Shown here in pieces: positions 28,488-36,972 of a DNA stretch of 64,000 nt (within the stretch, counting starts at the first letter, position 1; every line of letters starts with the position of its first letter). The position numbers were made by a program, and so were the translations under genes. Under the pieces are notes generated by a model. The model saw only the letters and a list, made by a program, of their open reading frames with translations. It was not told the DNA's origin and searched no databases. The DNA is from a virus, in IMG/VR virus record IMGVR_UViG_3300023110_002336, positions 26,622-90,621 of that record. One strand, given 5' to 3'.

Positions 28488-29887
28488 CTTAGTGCTTCCT
28501 CTATTTCAGACCAGTTGTTATTGTATCTAATGAAAGGTATATTGAAATAAATCAATTTCTTGACATTATCTTTCTTTACTTCAATATTATCAGTATGATG
28601 TCCTCTTGTTAAGTCATCTATGAACAAATGAGTTCTATGATCTGATTTTAGTATCTCTAATTTTTGCTCAAAGTTATCAACAATTATTATCTGGTCATAA
28701 TGAAAGTTATTTTTGATAAGCCAGTCTCTAGTAGAGAGATAGGGATTATTGAATTTACCCCTAGCTGTTATAAAAACAATTCTATACTTTTCTTTTGCAT
28801 AATTGAGAATTTCTCTTGCTTGCTCATTGGCAGGATCGAGCATAATCTCATCATAATCTCCATATCTTTGGTCTATAGAGCCATCTGAACTTGTCCATTT
28901 TTTCACCCTAGGTACATGGTCATTAATCGTGTAGTCAATATCACAATAGATTACTGGCTTTTCACTTTCCGACTTCAAAAATTGAATTACTTTTTTATAA
29001 AAGTCTAATTGTATTTGTCTTTCTTTTACTTTGAACTCAGCAGTTCCTTTGAAAGATTTGTATGCAGAGCCAACAGGACCCGGAACATTCATACTAAAGA
29101 TTGGGGAAACTTCAAAAAAATGTGGTTCTACTGTCAAATCATCATTTTCCCAAGCAACATCACACGCTCCTATATTTATATTTGTAAGCTTTCTAAACTT
29201 CTTTATGTGTTTTGACATCTCTTTTAGATCAATATCAAAATCACAAACAGAACCAAAACGAGTAGAACCAGAAAGTGAATCTTGGTCTTTCTTGATTCTA
29301 AAGTAGCCATGCACCACTTCATCGCCAACAAAAGTCAATCTTGCTTCTTTTGTGAACATTATCTTTTGCTGCACTATGCATCCCGAAGATACATTGAAGA
29401 TTTTTCTAACCTTATCTCTGTATTCCTCTATATTTTTAGCCTGCTCCATGAAGTTGCTAGCGCACGAATAAGGGTGTTTTATGACGACCGGGAATGGTAT
29501 TTTAGTGTTTAATGCTTCTTCAGGATTATCAAAAAACCAAGTTTGTGGTTGTTTTACTCCGCATTTATCAAATAAGAAAAATATGTTTTTCTTGTTTTCA
29601 TACAGCCTGTAAAGATAAGAACTAGGAAATATTGAACTTCTCTTGTTTTCAAAGTGTAGAGCTATCTCTTCTAGTTTTTTGGATAATTTTTCAGAATTCT
29701 TGTAACCAGCATCATGGTTGAGTCTTGTTAAATAAAATAAAGTTTCTTCATCTACAAGAGACGGGTTGTCAATAAAATCTAATTCTAAACCTAGAATACC
29801 AATTGCCTCTTTCATCCTATTTGTCCAATCACAATTTTGCCAACCGCTTGGGTGAAAACGATTTTTCAAAACTCCAATCTTACTCAT
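28484..29887 (-). CDS. ATP-grasp ligase fused to a HAD-type phosphatase
   Basis: A 467-residue two-domain protein. Residues ~80-310 look like an ATP-grasp domain: FPVVIKHPYSCAS is the lysine-containing ATP loop, and GACDVAWEND followed by FFEVSP carries the metal-binding acidic residues. Residues ~312-467 form a HAD phosphohydrolase: CDIDYTIND (motif I DxDxT), FITARG (motif II) and LFIDDLTRGH (motif IV). The fusion suggests ligation or phosphorylation followed by dephosphorylation of a linked product, in a glycan-modification step. GGAG is 6 bases before the ATG. The substrate is unknown. Confidence 0.78.
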   Translation of the reverse strand: MSKIGVLKNRFHPSGWQNCDWTNRMKEAIGILGLELDFIDNPSLVDEETLFYLTRLNHDAGYKNSEKLSKKLEEIALHFENKRSSIFPSSYLYRLYENKKNIFFLFDKCGVKQPQTWFFDNPEEALNTKIPFPVVIKHPYSCASNFMEQAKNIEEYRDKVRKIFNVSSGCIVQQKIMFTKEARLTFVGDEVVHGYFRIKKDQDSLSGSTRFGSVCDFDIDLKEMSKHIKKFRKLTNINIGACDVAWENDDLTVEPHFFEVSPIFSMNVPGPVGSAYKSFKGTAEFKVKERQIQLDFYKKVIQFLKSESEKPVIYCDIDYTINDHVPRVKKWTSSDGSIDQRYGDYDEIMLDPANEQAREILNYAKEKYRIVFITARGKFNNPYLSTRDWLIKNNFHYDQIIIVDNFEQKLEILKSDHRTHLFIDDLTRGHHTDNIEVKKDNVKKLIYFNIPFIRYNNNWSEIEEALR

Positions 29888-29922
29888 CTACATCTCCAAA
29901 ATATTCTGATATTATTTCTTTT

Positions 29923-30687
29923 TTACTTTCTGATATATTCATTGACCTTCTCTATAACATGTTTAGAATTTCTAAATCTGTTTATTCTGCCAGAGAAGTC
30001 TGTTTTCTGTCCAGTACCCTTGAAGTGAACTATCTTTGTATTTTCATCTGAGAAAAAACTTTCCTCTTCACAAGCAACATCAGCAGTAAACACATCTCCT
30101 ATATTAAATTCTCCGTGTTTACCTTGTCTAATTTCATTAAGCAATAAATTCAAGGAATGAGATTCAAACCAGCCGCGATGTGGCTGTTCTTCCATTAGCC
30201 TCTTCATTCTACCAATCCAAGAATTCAAAAATCTTATACCTTCATCTGGATTGTTTACAACAAAAAAAGAAGCAATCCAGTTATCATCTTCTTTATAACT
30301 TCTATTGCAAACTAAAATATCCTTATCTTGTTCTATCACTTCTGTTACATCGCCTAAAAACATACAATCTGAATCGACCATAATCAATGGACTGCTGTGG
30401 ATCTTTAGTGCCACTTTACAAAATTTAGTTTTTCTGAGAACATGTTGTAGCCAATTTGAATTTCGTGGAAGAGCATCAGAAGTGTCTGTAAGATTCAAGT
30501 CACTTTGTAGAATACTGACTTTGCTGAAGCTCTTGAGATATTCAACCTCTTCATCTTTCAAACCCGTATCTAAGATTATTATATTATCAATTTTGTCGTC
30601 GGGGACTTCCTCTAATAATGAAAGAAGCCAAATTTTTCCAAAAATCATATAAGCAGAGTTGAGAACTGTAAAGAAATTGTACTTCAT
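29923..30687 (-). CDS. GT-A glycosyltransferase, GT8-like
   Basis: A 254-residue protein with a nucleotide-diphospho-sugar transferase layout. The metal-binding DxD motif is DSD within LIMVDSDCMFLGDV (~101-114). WFESHSLNLLLNEIR and KIVHFKGTGQKTD near the C-terminus fit the conserved helix and the H-x-x-G strand seen in GT8-like enzymes. It overlaps the upstream fucosyltransferase-like gene by 4 bases (ATGA). Donor and acceptor are unknown. Confidence 0.78.
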   Translation of the reverse strand: MKYNFFTVLNSAYMIFGKIWLLSLLEEVPDDKIDNIIILDTGLKDEEVEYLKSFSKVSILQSDLNLTDTSDALPRNSNWLQHVLRKTKFCKVALKIHSSPLIMVDSDCMFLGDVTEVIEQDKDILVCNRSYKEDDNWIASFFVVNNPDEGIRFLNSWIGRMKRLMEEQPHRGWFESHSLNLLLNEIRQGKHGEFNIGDVFTADVACEEESFFSDENTKIVHFKGTGQKTDFSGRINRFRNSKHVIEKVNEYIRK

Positions 30688-31598
30688 GATTTTATTCCAT
30701 ACTTTTTAAAGTAAAGAGCATCAGCACCACCCCATGAAAACCAACCATCAAAATTGGTTCTTCCAAGGTTTCTTCTAAGATTGGGAGGCTTAGCAATCTT
30801 CCAAGGATTAAAAATTGCTACTTGCGATGCTCCACTTAAAGTAGCTGCCCACCAAGAAAATGTACTGTTATGTACAATAACTTTATCAAAACTTCTCAAA
30901 AGATTGAAATCATCAATGAAGCTGCCTCGCAGCCCACCAGTACCTCCCATCATTTCAGCCCCATTACAGTGAATAATTGGGTCTAGAGGTGTCAATTCCT
31001 CAACAAGATGATTCATGTATTCTAAAGACTGCTCAGTAGAAACCCATGGGGCTGTTCGATTGGGTCCTACTCTGATTTGATCTTGTATCTTTTTAATATC
31101 AGAAATAGTATATGGTTCCCACTTTTCAGCATCAGTGACAATGTGAAGTCTTTCAAAACTCATCTTGTTTAAAACTTCTTTTATAGAATCTGCAGTGATG
31201 TGATTTTTGTGATGAGACTCTTGTATCAATCTATTTTGCAAACGAAGGTGTAAGATAACATCCTTTCTATTTGTTATTTCAGATGGTGTATACCAAGTTC
31301 TTATTTCGTCAATATATGGTTTTATGATTTTATAATCTTCAAAGTAACCATTGATAACAAAATTTTGTTCTAAATTGATATCAGAGTTTAGACATTGTTT
31401 GTAGTTTGAATCGTTGATATAAAATACTGGAAGTTGTCTATTTGCAAAAGCTGTTTGCTCGGGAATACCAAGCTCAGGTATTGCTCTATGTAAAAGCTTG
31501 AGACCATTTTTTTCAGCAAATAATCTACCACATGCATATTGAAATAGGTTGTTTCCAAAACCAATTGTAAAATTTATTTGTACTACGCCTTTATTCAT
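30684..31598 (-). CDS. Alpha-1,2-fucosyltransferase-like protein (GT11)
   Basis: A 304-residue protein. Diagnostic elements are GFGNNLFQYACGRLFAEKNG at the N-terminus (~13-32), the HLRL segment in place of the HxRxxD motif (~116), and HNSTFSWWAATLSGA near residue 245. That last motif is the conserved S/T-x-F-S/WW-A-A-x-L segment of GT11. It would add fucose or a related sugar to a terminal hexose. Similar genes occur in O-antigen clusters, so the phage may alter or imitate host surface glycans. Confidence 0.82.
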   Translation of the reverse strand: MNKGVVQINFTIGFGNNLFQYACGRLFAEKNGLKLLHRAIPELGIPEQTAFANRQLPVFYINDSNYKQCLNSDINLEQNFVINGYFEDYKIIKPYIDEIRTWYTPSEITNRKDVILHLRLQNRLIQESHHKNHITADSIKEVLNKMSFERLHIVTDAEKWEPYTISDIKKIQDQIRVGPNRTAPWVSTEQSLEYMNHLVEELTPLDPIIHCNGAEMMGGTGGLRGSFIDDFNLLRSFDKVIVHNSTFSWWAATLSGASQVAIFNPWKIAKPPNLRRNLGRTNFDGWFSWGGADALYFKKYGIKS

Positions 31599-32695
31599 CT
31601 TCTCTCCACATAAGCAAATAAATCATCATATATTTTTTTTAGATTTTGTATTACTTCTTCGGATTCTTCAATTGTAACCTTGACTCCATTTTTTGCCAGT
31701 GCATGAGCGAACCTTAGCTGCTGAGATTCTTCTAAAATTACTGTTCCTTTTTTGTATGTCACTGAATCTGTGAAGTATTCAGATTGTCCAGAGCTTAAAA
31801 ATTGCTCTACCTGAAAATCTAAATGTTTGCCATTGATATCAGTAGAAGCTTCGCACATGTCAAAAGGCATATCATTGTTCTTGGCAAGGCGCATGTAGGC
31901 TCTTGTGTCTCTAGGGAAACACGGACCACCCCACCCAAAGCCATATCTAAAAAACTTATTGTTTATTCGACTATCTGAGCCAACTGCGTGTAAAACTTTG
32001 TCAGGATTAGCCCCTATCTTTGTGGCTAGATCACCAACCATATTGGCGAAAGAAATCTTGCAAGTTAAGTAGCAATTGAGGGATACCTTCGTAAGCTCAG
32101 CACTTAGTCTATCCATAATGTGTATGGAGGGAGTATTAGTACAAGCATTTTTGTAAACAGATACAATCTCCTGTGCAAGTTCATCCGTATCGCTGCCTAT
32201 GTAAACACAATCTGGCTCAGATTGATTTTTTAGAATTGTTCCTTGAGCTATTGTTTCTGGATTAAAACTAACATTCCAGTTATATTCCCGTAATCTCTTG
32301 TATACAGTATCTGAATAACCGGGATTAACATTTGTGCAAACTACTAAATGCTTAGTATCTTTTTGCTTGCCAAGTTTCACTAGAGTATCTACAACAGAAT
32401 CGACTTGAGAAACATCGTATTGACCGTCTGGCTCTGAAAAAGATGCTACAGTAACGAAAAGAATATCCGAATGTGACACACAATCAGCAGCATCCGATGT
32501 GGCTCTAAAATTTTTTGACTTTGATAAGAGTTTATTTACTCCGGGCTCATGAGAAAAGAATGCTTTTTTATTGATTTCGTTTACATAATTTTCGATTATG
32601 TCATAGCCAACAACATTGTATCCAGCCTTTTCTAATGTTAGGCAGAAACAAAGACCGAGGCGACCGATTCCAATTACACTTATATTGTTTTTCAT
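31595..32695 (-). CDS. UDP-glucose 6-dehydrogenase family protein
   Basis: A 366-residue protein with the domain order of the UDP-glucose/GDP-mannose dehydrogenase family: Rossmann motif GIGRLGLCF (~8-16), strand TNVNPGYSDT, NPETIAQGT, and the catalytic cysteine in GWGGPCFPRD (~256-265). A shortened C-terminal domain follows. It would oxidise a nucleotide-hexose to the uronate. It is a second, divergent copy of the family in this operon; the first lies at 23.7-24.5 kb. The ATG at 32695 overlaps the upstream TGA (ATGA); the TTG before it is ignored. Confidence 0.85.
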   Translation of the reverse strand: MKNNISVIGIGRLGLCFCLTLEKAGYNVVGYDIIENYVNEINKKAFFSHEPGVNKLLSKSKNFRATSDAADCVSHSDILFVTVASFSEPDGQYDVSQVDSVVDTLVKLGKQKDTKHLVVCTNVNPGYSDTVYKRLREYNWNVSFNPETIAQGTILKNQSEPDCVYIGSDTDELAQEIVSVYKNACTNTPSIHIMDRLSAELTKVSLNCYLTCKISFANMVGDLATKIGANPDKVLHAVGSDSRINNKFFRYGFGWGGPCFPRDTRAYMRLAKNNDMPFDMCEASTDINGKHLDFQVEQFLSSGQSEYFTDSVTYKKGTVILEESQQLRFAHALAKNGVKVTIEESEEVIQNLKKIYDDLFAYVERR

Positions 32696-33309
32696 CAATA
32701 GTCCTTCATTTTATCTCTGATGATAGATACTATATCATCATTTTTCTGTGGAAGGTATTCCGTAAATCTATACAAATTTATATCATTTTCTTTTAGTAGT
32801 GTGTAGTAGGCATCGACTTTATCCTCAAGTTCTGATACCTTTTCTACATCGTGACCTTGCCCACAATATACATCAATGTGTTTATGTACTCCAGAATTTA
32901 CAAGATCATTAAACAAATACCACTCTGAGCCTTCAATGTTAACCTTTAAAATATTAAAAGCAATTTTGTGTGCTTTTACATTCTCTTTAATCCACTCTGA
33001 AAACACGATACCTTCAACTTCTTCATAGTTTTTGGATACGTTTCTTTTTGTTGAAAAAACAGAGTGACCGACGTGATTTGGGGCATGATAAAGCCTAACC
33101 ATTCGCGGAGTGTCAACTACAGCTTTGTTAATAATTTCAACCCGATCATTATCCTTGTACTTATTTTTTAAGGCATCAGCGTAATCCTTACAAGCCTCAA
33201 AACCATATACTTTATAGTCTGTGATATTGAGAGCAGGGAAGACATGATTGACCATCCAGTGTATCTCTGTTCCCTTCCATAATCCAAAATCATAGTAGTA
33301 AACTTTCAT
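32695..33309 (-). CDS. FkbM-family-like methyltransferase
   Basis: A 204-residue SAM-dependent methyltransferase-like protein. The N-terminal strand YYDFGLWKGTEI (~5-16) fits the SAM-binding loop, VYGFEACKDYADAL (~34-47) fits the acidic strand-2 motif (GFEA) of the FkbM type, and LKVNIEGSEWYLFNDL (~121-136) is the typical FkbM D/N-x-E-G-x-E segment. It probably O-methylates a sugar. It overlaps the next gene by one base. Confidence 0.78.
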   Translation of the reverse strand: MKVYYYDFGLWKGTEIHWMVNHVFPALNITDYKVYGFEACKDYADALKNKYKDNDRVEIINKAVVDTPRMVRLYHAPNHVGHSVFSTKRNVSKNYEEVEGIVFSEWIKENVKAHKIAFNILKVNIEGSEWYLFNDLVNSGVHKHIDVYCGQGHDVEKVSELEDKVDAYYTLLKENDINLYRFTEYLPQKNDDIVSIIRDKMKDY

Positions 33310-34209
33310 TTAATCTTCCTTTAAAAAATTTAAGTATTTTTTGGCAACGATAGCCATTGATATTTTTGAATCAAAAGAGTTGCCAGTTATGTTGTTAAAC
33401 TCAAGGGCTGGAGGCTCGGGGCTCTCCAAAAAACTATAATCCCATTCTGGTTCGTTAACAATTGTTGCGCCTAAGCCTGCTATTTCTCGTGTTCCACCTG
33501 CAGATGAGCAAATGATATTACACCCGCAGGCGCGAGCGTCAATAACAACATTTGGACAGTGATCTAGATAAGCCAAATGAATAAAGTATTTTGAAATTTT
33601 ATATACCGACATGAGTTCAGATATTGATAGGTCACCAACGTAAAATATTCTTGGGTGCTCAATCACATAGTCAGGATTATTTCCACATACTATCAGACAA
33701 TCATTATCACCCGCAAAATTCAAGAAATACTTTACATTTTCTTTCAGTCTCTTGAAGGCGTGCCAGCTAGCAGCACAACTCCAAACATTATCAAAAGAAC
33801 TGTATCTGTTCTTTATTTGTTCTGATATCTCAAAATCAGATATTGATAATACATCGGCTCCATTATTTATGATGGCATAATTTGAATGTGAACCAAACCA
33901 TTTAAAAATCAATTCTTTATTGAAATTTGTTTGAAAGATCACACCTTTAGCATCATGATAGCTAGCTTTTATATTATGGTTCATTCTCTCGCAATCAAAA
34001 CCAGAATTGAAATATATACCATCTAATCTAAGATACATGTCCAAGTCCTTTCTTTGACCACTTGACTGTATAAAAGTAAGCTTCTTGTCGTAAGGAATCG
34101 AATTACTGAATTGTACTCCACGTAAACTAAGGTATTTTACTAACTTTTGTCCAAAATGATTAGGTCCAGAAGTCGATCTAAGATTAACGTTTTCTAGCAG
34201 AATATTCAT
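33310..34209 (-). CDS. GT4-like glycosyltransferase
   Basis: A 299-residue GT-B protein, shorter than usual GT4 enzymes. The C-terminal donor-binding half is recognisable: KYFIHLAYLDHCPNVVIDARACGCNIICSSAGGTREIAG (~207-245) carries the E/D-x(7)-C-G-type motif and the glycine loop. The N-terminal half is reduced. It overlaps the GT2 gene by 4 bases (ATGA). Strongly AT-rich: 33781-33840 has 17 G+C in 60 bases. Confidence 0.78.
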   Translation of the reverse strand: MNILLENVNLRSTSGPNHFGQKLVKYLSLRGVQFSNSIPYDKKLTFIQSSGQRKDLDMYLRLDGIYFNSGFDCERMNHNIKASYHDAKGVIFQTNFNKELIFKWFGSHSNYAIINNGADVLSISDFEISEQIKNRYSSFDNVWSCAASWHAFKRLKENVKYFLNFAGDNDCLIVCGNNPDYVIEHPRIFYVGDLSISELMSVYKISKYFIHLAYLDHCPNVVIDARACGCNIICSSAGGTREIAGLGATIVNEPEWDYSFLESPEPPALEFNNITGNSFDSKISMAIVAKKYLNFLKED

Positions 34210-34940
34210 AGTTTTTCTAATCTATCGTATGGTTTTATTTGTCTTATAAGTTTTTCTGTTAAAAGTTGATCATTTCTATTAACCCTATCATCTGACAATG
34301 GGTTTTTTCTATTGTAGCAGTATAACACTTCGTTTATCGAACGATGGTGTTCTGGTCCTGCCATCTCAGCCATAGGCCACATTATTGCTTGGTCACTTGT
34401 CGTAGCCCAGTATAGACCAGACGAATTCATTAGGTGCTTCTTTTTTATTCTATCATACAATTTCTTCTTAAAAGTTCCAAGATGAGAGAACTCCCAACTT
34501 TTTTGTCTTATGTTCCCAGACCAATAGTCATTGTTTAATCTTGGCTTAACCACAAAACCGTGTGGTTCAATAACATAAGAGCCATTTGTCATCCAAACAT
34601 TTGAATCTTGATAAATTTGATTTAAAAAACCAAGGACCTCTTTATTGTAGAACCAATCATCACCATCTAGAATTACTGTAATTGTGTCTTCAGGTAAAGA
34701 CTCATTTACAATCTCTAAGTTCTCCATTTTGCCTTTGTTGAAAGAGTTAAAAAATGTTACTATCTTATCGCTCTTGAAAGAAGAAACAATATCCACAGTT
34801 TTGTCTGTAGAGCAATCATCAACATAGTAAATTGTATAATTGTCGTATGATTGCCCTAAGACAGAACCTAAGTTTTTCTCAACCCATTCTTCGCAATTAT
34901 ATGAAGGAATGACAACAGAAAAATGATTATCTAACTTCAT
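34206..34940 (-). CDS. GT2 family glycosyltransferase
   Basis: A 244-residue GT-A enzyme. It has the usual start VVIPSYNCEEWVEKNL (~9-24), then YYVDDCSTDKTVD (~38-50) and the metal-binding DGDDWF (~92-97). The C-terminus contains the conserved W-A-T/T-x-D-Q pattern (LYWATTSDQAIMWP). It transfers a sugar from a nucleotide donor onto the growing glycan. It overlaps the following GT4 gene by 14 bases. Confidence 0.85.
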   Translation of the reverse strand: MKLDNHFSVVIPSYNCEEWVEKNLGSVLGQSYDNYTIYYVDDCSTDKTVDIVSSFKSDKIVTFFNSFNKGKMENLEIVNESLPEDTITVILDGDDWFYNKEVLGFLNQIYQDSNVWMTNGSYVIEPHGFVVKPRLNNDYWSGNIRQKSWEFSHLGTFKKKLYDRIKKKHLMNSSGLYWATTSDQAIMWPMAEMAGPEHHRSINEVLYCYNRKNPLSDDRVNRNDQLLTEKLIRQIKPYDRLEKL

Positions 34941-36972
34941 CCCAGAATACTTCCTTTCGATTCAACAGGTAACTCTTGATATCTTCTAAATTATCTGTAT
35001 TGAACCAATCCTCATTAGCGTGCTGAACATGCTCGTTTAGATGTAGTTCACATCCCAATAACTTAGCCTCAATAACAAATCTTGGACAAGTATCATAGCC
35101 TGTTGGCAAGAAGCATACACCCTTTGCCTTTGACATCCGTTCCAGCACCTCTTCTGGCTTAAGACCTGAAATCACTTCATAATCTAGATTGTTATCTTTG
35201 CACCACTTTTCAGATTGATTGCTTCCCTTAACCCAAGAACGAGAACCTAGCACAAGCCACTTATCAGTCTTCTCGTTTGAAGAATACTTCTCAAGATTTT
35301 CAAAGAAATCCGTGTTGAATGTGGAAGATAATACGACTAAGTTGTCACCAGTTAGGCTCTTCAAATCAGCAGCATGGATATCACGCTGAGCTTGTGACAT
35401 ATAGAAGGTCTTTATTGAGTTGTTGATAAACTTAGAAATTAACTTACCTCTTGGGGTTTCGCTATATTCACACTTTTCATCTTCAAGGAACTCATAAAGA
35501 ACTGGGTTCCTGTACTCACAGTACTTGTAATCATACTCGATAAAGTAGTAATTTGTAAGATTCTCGGCTGCAAAAGAAATAAGTTCTTCTGGTAACTGAG
35601 CTATATTACCAAATATCCATGTCTTATCCTTATTTAAGGAAAGCATGAGTTCAGAAACATTGGCTGAATTTACACGGGTAAAAGTTTTAGATTCAGGTAT
35701 TGAATCAATCAAGGTCTGTAAGCTCAGTTCAGCACCACCGATATACTGCTCTTGAAACATATCACTTACAAAAATACAGTCTTGTTCTATTACTATTCCA
35801 GCAAAGCCCATGGTTTTTACAAACTTTTCATACATCGCCTGCTCAGAGAAACGTTCGTGTAGTTGCTGAGCGTACTCATCGCGTCTCGTATTATTCTCAA
35901 AACAAGCACGCATCTGTTCCTTCGCAGAGCCCTCGCGAGCAAACGCCCACATGGAATCAGGGACTATGACCCCATCCCAAACAACCTCTTTCTGGACCGG
36001 CTGTAGATCGAAGGCGACGTTGTAAAATTGTTCCTTGCCCTCAGCATCAACCAAGAAATCTAACTGCCCAGACCAGCCTGTAGCGACTACAGGGAGATCT
36101 GAGTAAGCAGCTTCAAAGAGTGGAAGACCAAAGCCTTCGCCGTGGGGGAGAGAGACAAATGCATTGATTTGAGGATCACGATACAAGGAGTGCATTTCGG
36201 CGTCAGTCATGTCGCCGTGTAGGAGGAATACTTTGCACTGTCTCTCTCCCTGTTGACGAAGGAAGTTAGCAAGATCTACCATCAAGCGCTTGCGATCCAT
36301 CAAACAGTTCTTTGCAATGTTAGACTTAACTACAAGACCTACATCCTCATTGCGGAACTCTTCAATAAACCACTTAATGGTGTTTAGAAGGTTCTTTCTT
36401 GGCCCGAACTGAGCAACAGTAAGGAAGTTGAATGAAGTAGGTAAGTCTAGACCTAACTCTGGTAGAGTCTCGAAAGTCTTGACTGGGTATCCGACTGCTT
36501 CTATGGGGGTCTGGTTTCGTAGAGTTACCTGCTCACCAGTCTGCTGGTTTACTGCCTTATACTCGGTGCTCTCGAATACTTGCTTAGAGTGATTAGATAC
36601 AACTATAACCTTGTCCATCTCATTTGACTTCTGAAGCCACTGGTGAGCGATCTTGGTGGTCTCAATACCAGCAGTATATCCAATGTTTACCGGAGCAAGC
36701 TTCTGAAATTCATTTGGAATCGTTACTTGTAGAGAAATGTCGAACTGACCTCCCTGCTGAATGTAACCAATCGTCTTCTCAATAGTCTGGTCAATCCAAA
36801 TGCGCTCTTCATTCATTTCAGAAGTCCAAGATGTCTGCCCCCACTGGATGGGCTGAATGAAAACTTCAAAAAGGTCTTCGCGAGAACGCAAAGAACGAAG
36901 AGCAAAACGAGCCTGCTCGCCATAACCAGAGCGGGTTAGAAGCGGACCCTTGAGTAGAACTTTCTTTTTCAT
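34927..36972 (-). CDS. Two-part GT4 glycosyltransferase with AT-rich C-terminal extension
   Basis: A 681-residue protein from the ATG at 36972, which has GGAGG 4 bases upstream; an in-frame ATG at 36993 is less likely. Residues ~1-395 are a GT4 enzyme: TRSGYGEQARFALRSL at the start, and FVSLPHGEGFGLPLFEAAYSDLPVVATGWSG in the donor site (E-x(7)-E type). Residues ~400-681 are a second, weaker GT-B-like domain (KWLVLGSRSWVKGS, GVCFLPTGYDTCPRFVIEAKLLGCELHL). Base composition drops within the gene: 36121-36180 has 31 G+C of 60, 35281-35340 has 19 of 60. This suggests that the C-terminal part was joined on later. Confidence 0.82.
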   Translation of the reverse strand: MKKKVLLKGPLLTRSGYGEQARFALRSLRSREDLFEVFIQPIQWGQTSWTSEMNEERIWIDQTIEKTIGYIQQGGQFDISLQVTIPNEFQKLAPVNIGYTAGIETTKIAHQWLQKSNEMDKVIVVSNHSKQVFESTEYKAVNQQTGEQVTLRNQTPIEAVGYPVKTFETLPELGLDLPTSFNFLTVAQFGPRKNLLNTIKWFIEEFRNEDVGLVVKSNIAKNCLMDRKRLMVDLANFLRQQGERQCKVFLLHGDMTDAEMHSLYRDPQINAFVSLPHGEGFGLPLFEAAYSDLPVVATGWSGQLDFLVDAEGKEQFYNVAFDLQPVQKEVVWDGVIVPDSMWAFAREGSAKEQMRACFENNTRRDEYAQQLHERFSEQAMYEKFVKTMGFAGIVIEQDCIFVSDMFQEQYIGGAELSLQTLIDSIPESKTFTRVNSANVSELMLSLNKDKTWIFGNIAQLPEELISFAAENLTNYYFIEYDYKYCEYRNPVLYEFLEDEKCEYSETPRGKLISKFINNSIKTFYMSQAQRDIHAADLKSLTGDNLVVLSSTFNTDFFENLEKYSSNEKTDKWLVLGSRSWVKGSNQSEKWCKDNNLDYEVISGLKPEEVLERMSKAKGVCFLPTGYDTCPRFVIEAKLLGCELHLNEHVQHANEDWFNTDNLEDIKSYLLNRKEVFWDEVR

